NCBI GenBank assembly: GCA_030600975.1
Contig: JAUVUL010000163.1
Coordinates: 1 to 5,499 of the forward strand
DNA: 5,499 nucleotides
Direction of reading: 5' to 3'
Source of the DNA: Candidatus Aegiribacteria sp.
Lineage (GTDB): Bacteria; Fermentibacterota; Fermentibacteria; Fermentibacterales; JCC-6
Each line of letters opens with the position of its first letter. The first letter of the stretch is position 1. Made by a program: the position numbers and the translations under genes. Positions 1-5,210 of this stretch are shown piece by piece. A model generated the notes under the pieces. The model saw only the letters and a program-made list of their open reading frames with translations. It was not told the origin of the DNA and ran no database searches.

Positions 1-141
1 AAGGTCAATAATAACGCTAAGGTCAACCATGTCTCCTGAATGTAGAATAAGGTTGGATTCTGCACAAATCTCATATACCCGGCCGGGGATTGCCCCCAGC
101 CTTGTGGGTATATGAGTATCTGAAAGAACAGCTATTTTCAA
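1..141 (-). CDS. YfcE/MJ0936-type metallophosphoesterase, N-terminal 47 residues (partial)
   Basis: Start of a calcineurin-like metallophosphoesterase of the YfcE/MJ0936 phosphodiesterase group, cut by the window edge. The 47 visible codons begin MKIAVLSDTHIPTR, which carries metal-binding motif I (D8 and H10 in SDTH). The second motif follows at 34-37 as HSGD (D37), preceded by the family's hydrophobic strand LIL. Known members are small cytoplasmic Mn/Ni-dependent phosphodiesterases of uncertain physiological substrate. The start must be TTG at 141: the codon before it in frame is the TAA stop of the micro-protein gene, and the next in-frame ATG (residue 38) lies beyond motif I and inside motif II. 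No good Shine-Dalgarno sequence precedes TTG, so translation probably depends on ribosomes terminating on the upstream gene. The remaining histidine motifs lie off window, so activity cannot be judged. Confidence 0.88.
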   Translation of the reverse strand, partial: MKIAVLSDTHIPTRLGAIPGRVYEICAESNLILHSGDMVDLSVIIDL

Positions 142-237
142 TTACTTATTTTTCTTCTTATGCCTATTTGCGCGACGTCTTTTCTTTAGCTTGTGCTTGG
201 CTATTTTTTTACGCTTTTTCTTCTTCCCATTGGGCAT
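142..237 (-). CDS. 31-residue Lys/Arg-rich protein, AURKAIP1/COX24-domain type (putative small ribosomal protein)
   Basis: A 31-codon gene starting MPNGKKKKRKKIAKHK and ending RRRANRHKKKNK. All but a handful of residues are Lys, Arg or His. The MPNGKK start, central KHK and terminal NRHKK match the short proteins annotated as AURKAIP1/COX24 domain-containing in Bacteroidota and Chlorobiota. That domain class includes mitochondrial mS38 and mycobacterial bS22, both ribosomal subunit proteins that lie on rRNA. A ribosome or rRNA-binding role here is therefore inferred from family resemblance. The ATG follows the HU stop codon with no spacer, and its likely SD (AAGGT, 252-248) lies inside the HU coding region 10 bases upstream. 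Its own TAA abuts the TTG start of the phosphoesterase. Low-complexity chance coding is the main alternative, but the intact recognisable termini and exact gene abutments argue against it. Confidence 0.82.
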   Translation of the reverse strand: MPNGKKKKRKKIAKHKLKKRRRANRHKKKNK

Positions 238-519
238 TTATTGAGCAACCTTATTCTTAACGAGTCTTGAAGGTTTGAATACAGGAACTTTCCTTCTGGG
301 AACTTCAACAGCAGCGCCTGTGTGAGGGTTTCTTGCAATACGCCTCTTGCGGTCTACAACCTTGAATGTACCGAAACGCCTGATCTCAACATGTTCGTTC
401 TTGTAAAGGGCTTCTCTGATCTCATCAAGAAATCCGTCGACCACGGAAGCAATATCCTTTTTATTCAGATCGATATTACTGCGTGTTGAGATTCTCGATA
501 CGATATCTGCCTTTGTCAT
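238..519 (-). CDS. HU/IHF-family DNA-binding protein
   Basis: A 93-residue nucleoid protein of the bacterial HU/IHF fold, the normal length for the family. Residues 1-45 form the helical dimerisation part (MTKADIVSRI... with a VVDGFLDEI helix). Residues 46-81 hold the beta-arm: RRFGTFKVVDRKRRIARNPHTG, where the proline of RNPHTG (P65) is the expected DNA-intercalating residue. The C-terminal FKPSRLVKN motif follows; the family often has FKPG or FKPS here. Members bind and bend DNA as dimers. HU and IHF subunits cannot be told apart from this sequence alone. The ATG has a strong SD, GGAGG at 530-526 with a 6-base spacer. This is the first gene of a zero-gap cluster with the 31-residue protein and the phosphoesterase. 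It is preceded by a structured leader and lies downstream of the tRNA terminator, so it should have its own promoter. Confidence 0.97.
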   Translation of the reverse strand: MTKADIVSRISTRSNIDLNKKDIASVVDGFLDEIREALYKNEHVEIRRFGTFKVVDRKRRIARNPHTGAAVEVPRRKVPVFKPSRLVKNKVAQ

Positions 520-546
520 TTTTTTCCTCCGTTACTCTTTGGTGTT

Positions 547-569
547 AACCGGTAAACATGATTCCGGTT
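547..569 (-). promoter_or_regulatory. Inverted repeat in HU leader, just upstream of the SD
   Basis: AACCGG and CCGGTT form a perfect 6-bp inverted repeat separated by 11 bases. Flanking TTAA bases on both sides extend the symmetry imperfectly. It ends about 17 bases before the HU Shine-Dalgarno sequence (530-526). It could be a leader hairpin affecting HU translation or a dimeric-protein operator; nothing in the sequence decides between them, and chance is possible. Confidence 0.35.
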
Positions 570-584
570 GTGTTAATCGCGTTA

Positions 585-606
585 TTCTGACGGCCTCTCC
601 GCAGAA
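585..606 (-). promoter_or_regulatory. Inverted repeat at presumed 5' end of HU leader
   Basis: On the minus strand TTCTGCGG pairs with CCG-T-CAGAA around a 5-base loop (AGAGG). This gives an 8-bp stem with one bulged T. It has no following T-run, so it is not a terminator. If the candidate promoter at 612-640 is right, this hairpin would sit at the very 5' end of the HU mRNA, where such stems can protect against decay. This is inference. Confidence 0.35.
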
Positions 607-611
607 CGGTT

Positions 612-640
612 AAGATAGACAATATCAATGAGTTCGGCAA
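612..640 (-). promoter_or_regulatory. Candidate sigma70-type promoter for the HU cluster
   Basis: TTGCCG (640-635) and TATCTT (617-612) are separated by exactly 17 bases on the minus strand, upstream of HU and downstream of the tRNA terminator. The match is moderate: the TTG of the -35 box, and TAT plus the final T of the -10 box. Predicted transcription would begin near 605, giving a leader of about 85 bases. A separate promoter is expected here because the tRNA unit terminates upstream, but other AT-rich -10-like hexamers occur at 670-705, so the assignment is weak. Confidence 0.33.
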
Positions 641-650
641 GGGGCACAAC

Positions 651-720
651 GAAATCATTAAATCATGTACTTATACTTATATTATTTCATATTCATATCA
701 ATATATAGTCATATTCTCTA
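651..720. other. AT-rich gene-free tract upstream of HU promoter
   Basis: Hand count gives only 13 G or C in these 70 bases, far below the surrounding DNA. No open reading frame of note or tRNA-like fold is seen. It lies between the tRNA terminator and the candidate HU promoter. It could serve as an upstream activating tract, alternative promoter or preferred HU/curved-DNA site. Together with 721-778, which shows nothing recognisable beyond a short 5-bp hairpin at 766-778, it completes the gene-free stretch. Confidence 0.5.
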
Positions 721-778
721 ACTCCTCATGAAAAGTGATGGAAAAACTCCCTCTGATGGTTATCCCTCCTGAAAGGAG

Positions 779-804
779 AAAAAGCGGAGAGTAGAACTCC
801 CCGC
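779..804 (-). terminator. Rho-independent terminator of the tRNA-Ala transcript
   Basis: On the minus strand GCGGGGAG (804-797) pairs with CTCTCCGC (791-784) around the loop TTCTA, giving an 8-bp GC-rich stem with one G-U pair. It is followed directly by TTTTT (783-779). It begins 6 bases after the encoded CCA of tRNA-Ala, the expected position for the end of a tRNA unit. The stem-loop and T-run are read directly from the sequence. Confidence 0.8.
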
Positions 805-809
805 CTTTC

Positions 810-886
810 TGGTGGAGCTGACGGGAGTCGAACCCGTGACCCCCTGACTGCCAGTCAGGTGCTCATACCAACTGAGCTACAGCCCC
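810..886 (-). tRNA. tRNA-Ala (anticodon GGC)
   Basis: A 77-base tRNA that folds completely by eye. The acceptor stem GGGGCTG pairs with CAGCTCC. The D-stem is GCTC/GAGC, the anticodon stem CCTGA/TCAGG has loop CTGGCAG, and the T-stem ACGGG/CCCGT has loop TTCGACT. The discriminator is A, and CCA is encoded. The loop places GGC at positions 34-36, which reads GCC alanine codons. The acceptor contains the G3-U70 wobble pair that is the main identity element for alanyl-tRNA synthetase, confirming the amino acid independently of the anticodon. It is flanked by a candidate promoter upstream and a strong terminator downstream, so it can be a single-gene unit. Confidence 0.98.
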
Positions 887-900
887 TCTGAAGTAGGGGT

Positions 901-928
901 ACACTACGATAATGACGGTAGAAGTCAA
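901..928 (-). promoter_or_regulatory. Candidate promoter for tRNA-Ala
   Basis: TTGACT (928-923) is a near-consensus -35 box and TAGTGT (906-901) a partial -10 box, 16 bases apart, ending 14 bases before the mature tRNA 5' end. This gap would leave a short 5' leader for RNase P. The position fits well, but the -10 box is only a half match. Read-through from the operon upstream is also possible, since no clear terminator is seen between the PPC-domain gene and the tRNA. Confidence 0.5.
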
Positions 929-939
929 TAGGGATTTGC

Positions 940-1365
940 TTAATCCTGCGGTACATCCAGCCTCCAGAATGTTCCCCCAGACGGTATCCTTATTAATTTC
1001 GAAGAGAGTTCAAGCATTATAAGCTCTATGGTCATTGAAACGGTCCCGTTGAAAAGATGGCCGCCCCTGGCTGACATATCTTCATCAGCAAGACTCATAT
1101 GAAGGTGAACGAAGGGCTTACCCTCCTTCATGGATACATTCCCCTGAAGTGACAGTATTTCTGAAGATGGTTGTATCATCTCAGTAACGTATTCCTTACC
1201 GTCATACCTTCCTATCTCAATGTTCTCAAGCATTCCTATACCCGCTACGATTGCAGCCGATTCGATTTTCTCCTTCTCGCACCAGTCAGCGAGGGTCTCC
1301 GGGAACTGCTCTCCCATATCGAATCTTATGACCGTTCTGCCGTTGTTCCTGTAGAGAACTTTCAT
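940..1365 (-). CDS. PPC/DUF296-domain protein
   Basis: A 141-residue protein that is essentially one PPC domain (plants and prokaryotes conserved, formerly DUF296). Signature stretches are GIGMLENIEIGRYD (42-55), EILSLQGNVS (69-78) and PFVHLHMSLADEDMSARGGHL, split here as HLHMSLADED (87-96) and ARGGHL (99-104). The histidines H87, H89 and H103 correspond to the conserved HxH...GGH set proposed to bind a metal in prokaryotic members. Bacterial PPC proteins form trimers. They are often labelled 'DNA-binding' by analogy to plant AT-hook proteins, but there is no AT-hook here and DNA binding is not supported. Their cellular role is unknown. The ATG has a strong SD (GGAGG, 1378-1374, 8-base spacer) lying inside the end of the lipoprotein gene, whose stop is one base upstream. 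It is the last protein gene of the operon. Confidence 0.93.
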   Translation of the reverse strand: MKVLYRNNGRTVIRFDMGEQFPETLADWCEKEKIESAAIVAGIGMLENIEIGRYDGKEYVTEMIQPSSEILSLQGNVSMKEGKPFVHLHMSLADEDMSARGGHLFNGTVSMTIELIMLELSSKLIRIPSGGTFWRLDVPQD

Positions 1366-1366
1366 T

Positions 1367-1726
1367 TCAGTACCCTCCTGTCCAGCTTCTTCTTCCTGTT
1401 TCTATCGATCCGTGTCCAGCCGGACAGGTTATCATGTAACCGCTGTCTGATTCCTGTAGAATGTACTCCTCACCGCTTTCCGGACATGTAAGCGATCTCG
1501 TTCTTCTCGCGTATTGATTCAGCTGTTCAATATCTGACGCCCATTCACCGTAAGCGTCACAGTAATTCGCCTGATCAGTGCATAAAGTATTCAGATTAGC
1601 TCTGCATTGTCTTCTTTTTGAGATCTCATTAATGCTCTCAGAACCGTTTCCACTGCATCCTGAAAACATGATCAGGATCAAGGCAGTGGCAGCAATCCTC
1701 GATATCATGGATTTCCTATTCATCAT
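1367..1726 (-). CDS. Small lipoprotein with pilin-like (pseudopilin) ectodomain
   Basis: About 119 residues. An N-terminal basic stretch (MNRKSMISR) and hydrophobic core (IAATALILIMFSG) end in FSGC, a plausible though non-ideal lipobox (Phe at -3), so the mature protein would begin with a lipidated Cys. The rest resembles the soluble part of type II secretion/type IV pilin-like proteins: CRANLNTLCTDQANYCDAYG then SLTCPESGEEYIL and YMITCPAGHGS, with a Cys pair 20 residues apart. It lacks the pilin prepilin motif (GFTLIE-like). No exact family is recognised and the function is unknown. Start choice is open: ATG at 1726 or 1723 (overlapping the peptidase stop at 1718-1716), ATG at 1708 (SD AGGA with 5-base spacer, 7 bases after that stop), or TTG at 1735. 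I prefer 1726/1723 because the Lys/Arg n-region is retained. Its stop is one base before the PPC gene. Confidence 0.78.
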   Translation of the reverse strand: MMNRKSMISRIAATALILIMFSGCSGNGSESINEISKRRQCRANLNTLCTDQANYCDAYGEWASDIEQLNQYARRTRSLTCPESGEEYILQESDSGYMITCPAGHGSIETGRRSWTGGY

Positions 1727-4100
1727 TGATAACAACCAGCTGTCTGGTTATCGGGTCTGTACCTGTGGCAATGAACCTAGCGAAATAGAGTCCTGCGGGG
1801 ACACGCTTTCCATATTCATCTGTACAGTTCCATATGAGCGTTCCTGTTTGAGCTGGATTCAAATCAACTACCTTCACTGTTCTTCCGGCAAAATCAAAGA
1901 TTCTCAATTCAACCGGCCCCTCAGAGGCACCCCAATTGAAGGTGACCGAATTGAACACGGGATTTGGATAGGGTTCGGAAATGAAGGGTAACCCTGAAGG
2001 AGTATCAGGGGAGGATATACCTGTACCCGATACGGGTATTTCTATAGTCTGCAGTATATGATTCCGGCTCCATACCGTTAATGCTGCGGTATCGTAGTCG
2101 TCGGTTACAGTAATATCCATCTGAACCTGCCCTGAGACGTCCGTATAATCAACTTCATACATTACTGTATCATCCCATTCGCCCTGTATGAAACATACTC
2201 TGGCATCCTCTACAGGACCGGAATTGTCCTCCACAGAAACAGTGATACTGTTCAATCCTGGTGAAAGAGTATCAGGACCATTCAACTGCAGCGGTCCATC
2301 GGGGGGTTCAGACCACATCGGGAGTTCAGGGTCGCCGAAAAGCGTGATCGATTTGGCTATCCAGTCGTAATGGGTATCAGTGGGTATCAGGGGTATGAAC
2401 TCGTCCCAGGCCATTGAATGGGCAACACCGAGGTTGTAGAGGTCTTCAGTAAAGAAATTTGCAAAGAACTCCTGGTCAACGAGTTCGCTCCATTTATCTC
2501 CTGGTTCGGAGGGCTCTCCCCAACCGTACCTGGAATTCATCATGCAGAAACCACCCCCCCCTGGCGACCTGATCCAGGATTCCGCAAGACAGGTGCCTGT
2601 ATCGAATGAACCGGAATAGCAGGCTATCGTGTTCCAGATGGACACTCTTCCATGAGCTGCAATGTTGGTGAGCCCCATGAAATCGCCGATTCCAAGGCTT
2701 CCGGTTCCTATCGATACGCTTCCCTGGCTGCCGTGTCCGGCATGGTTTACAAACTGCATGCCCATGTTGAGCATCTCCATAGTCGCGGTATAGCTCTGAG
2801 TGCCGTTGCTCTGGTAGTGCTTGACCACAGGCTGCCAGAGTGCAGGAGTATAAAGTATATCGACTTTTTCCTTGCCCGCGCTTCCCGGACAGTACGGACT
2901 GCTCCAGAGGATTCCTGTAGTAAACCCCATGGATGTGAACCACGGGTCAGTATCCCTCCCATCAGTCGGTAAAGGCATCTCGTAGGCAAGGACCTTGTTT
3001 ACGAATAGGTTTACCTGCGGACTGTTCTCAATGGAAGCCCTTCCAATGAAGTAATCCGGATGATAATCCATTACGTCACCGCTGAGTTCTCCCCATACAC
3101 CGTTGTTGTTGGCATCCCACTGGTCCGAACCTACCGCAGGGTCGTTCATGTCCTGGAAGTATATGTCAGCTGCGGGGTATGCCGTATAACCTTCGGCCGT
3201 TGCCCAGCAGTTCCTGTGGGGCACAAGTGGTGTGTCCCCGCCAAGGAGAATGTAAGTGGGTGGTGTCTGGCTGTAAATGTCCCTCAGGAAGAACCTGAGC
3301 TTCTGCGCTGCGTCCACACCGGAATAGTTCGATTCTATGTACTCCATGGTCACTATTGCCGCCGGTATACCTTTCATGGTCTTGAACTGCGCAAGGGGTT
3401 CAAAGGCTGAAACCAGAGAATCCCTTGTGATAATAAGGTATTCCCCCCATGGAAGATCATCTGCAGGCACAGCCGGCATATTGTTCAGGCTGAGCTCTTC
3501 AGGATTCAGAACCTGACTGCCTATAACATTCTCCAATACTCTGAGTCCCTCGATCCCTCTGCCGCGAGGAATACACCCGAAATCTTCGTAATGGTAATGA
3601 ACTATCATTGAGATTGAGCCGGTAAGAACGGCTATACCGGTGGATGGATTCCAGGCAAGAGGAGATATTCTCATGTTAAGGATACTGTAACCCATGAGCT
3701 GGCCCTGGGATACCGGAATAACCAGTGGAATATCCGTACGCTCACTGTAGGATACAGCATTCCTGGGAGTCGGTGAATAAAATTCCGGGTTGGAAATGGG
3801 AACTCCATGCTGAACAGGTTTGAGATCGTACGAACCGGGCAATACTGTCTCACTCGAGTGGACGATGGTTACCGATTCCACCCTTGCACCGAATGGCAGG
3901 AGTACTGAAACAGGGAATACCGGAAGAGCCGGATCACCGGGAACCCCGGTATTAACTGCACCTGGTAAGGAGAAATACTCACCAAGTGTGCTTTCTCTGA
4001 CTGCAGGATCGATCAGAGAGATTTCCCAATCGATAAGCATCTCTCCTGCAGTTACTGTGGATATAAGCACAAACAGAACGAATATCTTTTCAATTCTCAT
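1716..4100 (-). CDS. Secreted C25 (gingipain-type) cysteine peptidase with C-terminal FlgD/T9SS-like module
   Basis: A 794-residue exported peptidase. Residues 1-18 are a signal peptide (short basic start, FVLFVLISTVTA). An N-terminal prodomain-like region reaches about 210. The C25 catalytic domain spans about 218-595: YLIITRDSL (221-229), TYILLGGDTPLVP (282-294), NHAGHGS (452-458) and IACYSGSFD (492-500), ending LFGDPELP (587-594). By family knowledge H456 and C494 are the expected catalytic dyad. A beta-rich linker (about 605-690) is followed by a C-terminal module, YPNPVFNSVTF...LRIFDFAGRTV...VPAGLYFARF (711-776), of the FlgD-Ig / type IX sorting-domain type, suggesting surface delivery or anchoring. 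Substrate is unknown. The ATG has an SD-like AGGG (4109-4106) and lies 15 bases after the permease stop. The frame is intact through a run of eight G in the coding strand (2561-2554). Confidence 0.93.
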   Translation of the reverse strand: MRIEKIFVLFVLISTVTAGEMLIDWEISLIDPAVRESTLGEYFSLPGAVNTGVPGDPALPVFPVSVLLPFGARVESVTIVHSSETVLPGSYDLKPVQHGVPISNPEFYSPTPRNAVSYSERTDIPLVIPVSQGQLMGYSILNMRISPLAWNPSTGIAVLTGSISMIVHYHYEDFGCIPRGRGIEGLRVLENVIGSQVLNPEELSLNNMPAVPADDLPWGEYLIITRDSLVSAFEPLAQFKTMKGIPAAIVTMEYIESNYSGVDAAQKLRFFLRDIYSQTPPTYILLGGDTPLVPHRNCWATAEGYTAYPAADIYFQDMNDPAVGSDQWDANNNGVWGELSGDVMDYHPDYFIGRASIENSPQVNLFVNKVLAYEMPLPTDGRDTDPWFTSMGFTTGILWSSPYCPGSAGKEKVDILYTPALWQPVVKHYQSNGTQSYTATMEMLNMGMQFVNHAGHGSQGSVSIGTGSLGIGDFMGLTNIAAHGRVSIWNTIACYSGSFDTGTCLAESWIRSPGGGGFCMMNSRYGWGEPSEPGDKWSELVDQEFFANFFTEDLYNLGVAHSMAWDEFIPLIPTDTHYDWIAKSITLFGDPELPMWSEPPDGPLQLNGPDTLSPGLNSITVSVEDNSGPVEDARVCFIQGEWDDTVMYEVDYTDVSGQVQMDITVTDDYDTAALTVWSRNHILQTIEIPVSGTGISSPDTPSGLPFISEPYPNPVFNSVTFNWGASEGPVELRIFDFAGRTVKVVDLNPAQTGTLIWNCTDEYGKRVPAGLYFARFIATGTDPITRQLVVINDE

Positions 4101-4115
4101 TTTGTCCCTACCGTA

Positions 4116-5210
4116 TCAGGTTTCCATTAAAGCGGTTATCCATCCTTTGCCACTAATCTCCTCAAGCATCACCTTCATCATTATCGTTATTGGTACCGCC
4201 AGTATCATACCCCATGCTCCCCACAGCCAGGCCCATACAATAACCGCGAGAAGAACGGTAACCGAACCGATCGGGAGTTTGAACTGCATCAGTTTGGGCT
4301 CTATTGCATTTGATACGGTAGTGTTTACGACCATCACAAGGATTATCACAGGCCATGCGTCGAGAAAGCTACCGTGCTCGAAAACGGCCATTGTATAAAG
4401 AATAACTCCCACACCGGCGATAAGTGAGCCGTAAATGGGGATGAAGTTCATGACGAAACATATCGATCCCCAAATCAGAGCATCCTGGGGGTTGAGAAAT
4501 ATCAACAGACCAAGACCGATAGATATACCGGTTATAGAACTGGTAGCCAGCTTTACTAATATGAACTTACGTGTATTGGATTCTATTTTCTCGGATATGG
4601 CGATTATCCTTTTGTATTTTGATTTAAGATACTTTTCCAGATTCTCTTCAAGCCGCCTTCTTCCGATCATGAGAAAAGTGGTAAGAAAGAGTATCATTAC
4701 GAATGTGAATACACCTGAAATGATAGGTTTAGCAGCACTGGGAGCTATACTCATCGCCGATTCCGCCAGACCATTTATGTAAGTGGTCACTGCTGCTGAA
4801 TCTCCGAAGATCCCGCTGGAAACCATCCAGCTCTTTATGGGCACCACAATATTGCTCATGATTTCGTTGCTTTTGCTGAGAATAAGAGCTATCTGTCCCC
4901 TCAGCAGCAAATATATTCCAAGGGAAAGGCCCACGAAGAGAATTATTACAAAAATCACAGAGAATACTACAGAAAGCCTTGACTCTTTACTAATATGCTC
5001 CCTCCCAAATCTACTCATTATCCGGGACAGCATTTTATCCACCATACCTGCGGTTCTCTTCGCCACGGGCTGAAGAAGCAGCATAAGGAAGAAAGCGACT
5101 GTAAGGGGAACAAAAACCCCCGAAGCGCTTTTTAGAATAGTACCTGCGGCGACGATACCCAGAAGTACAATAGCCATTCTGAAAAGATTGCTGCCATAAT
5201 CATCTGTCAC
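4116..5210 (-). CDS. AI-2E/PerM (YdiK/TqsA) family transporter
   Basis: A 364-residue inner-membrane protein of the AI-2E transporter family (PF01594), typical length. About eight membrane segments are visible, near residues 11-27, 31-50, 80-103, 160-183, 218-240, 246-275, 285-302 and 314-348, with the usual large hydrophilic loop between segments 3 and 4. Family signatures are NFIPIYGSLIAGV (255-267), NAIEPKLM (301-308) and WLWGAWGMILAVP (328-340). Named members export autoinducer-2 or act in Na+/H+ exchange; the substrate of most, including this one, is unknown. The start is GTG at 5210, with SD GGAGG (5221-5217) and a 6-base spacer. The GTG overlaps the TGA of the upstream hydrolase gene as GTGA, so translation is probably coupled. 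Confidence 0.97.
   Translation of the reverse strand: MTDDYGSNLFRMAIVLLGIVAAGTILKSASGVFVPLTVAFFLMLLLQPVAKRTAGMVDKMLSRIMSRFGREHISKESRLSVVFSVIFVIILFVGLSLGIYLLLRGQIALILSKSNEIMSNIVVPIKSWMVSSGIFGDSAAVTTYINGLAESAMSIAPSAAKPIISGVFTFVMILFLTTFLMIGRRRLEENLEKYLKSKYKRIIAISEKIESNTRKFILVKLATSSITGISIGLGLLIFLNPQDALIWGSICFVMNFIPIYGSLIAGVGVILYTMAVFEHGSFLDAWPVIILVMVVNTTVSNAIEPKLMQFKLPIGSVTVLLAVIVWAWLWGAWGMILAVPITIMMKVMLEEISGKGWITALMET

Noticed and set aside
766..778. 5-bp hairpin CTCCT/AGGAG as a second terminator or anti-SD element
   Set aside because: The stem is very short with a 3-base loop and no T-run. It lies in the tail of the tRNA terminator, where transcripts should already have ended.
932..946. 5-bp hairpin across the PPC stop codon (GGATT/AATCC) as a possible operon terminator
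   Set aside because: The stem is short and AT-containing, and no T-run follows. It does not meet the pattern of a rho-independent terminator, so how the operon ends is undecided.
1171..1991. Plus-strand open frames opposite the PPC, lipoprotein and peptidase genes
   Set aside because: They are antisense to three supported genes, and no SD or domain evidence favours them.
2371..2390. Perfect 10-bp tandem repeat (TGGGTATCAG twice)
   Set aside because: There are only two units within a coding region and no further copies. It is most likely a chance duplication; the unit length is not a multiple of three, so it is unlikely to be a coding repeat.
2494..2989. Open frames of 149 and 80 codons on the minus strand inside the peptidase gene
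   Set aside because: They are alternative frames of the well-supported C25 catalytic domain, and their translations show no domain features.
3820..4398. 192-codon open frame on the plus strand
   Set aside because: It runs antisense across the 5' end of the C25 peptidase gene and the 3' end of the permease gene, both strongly supported. Its protein has no recognisable domain and is rich in Ile/Ser/Thr, as expected from antisense of a membrane protein gene.
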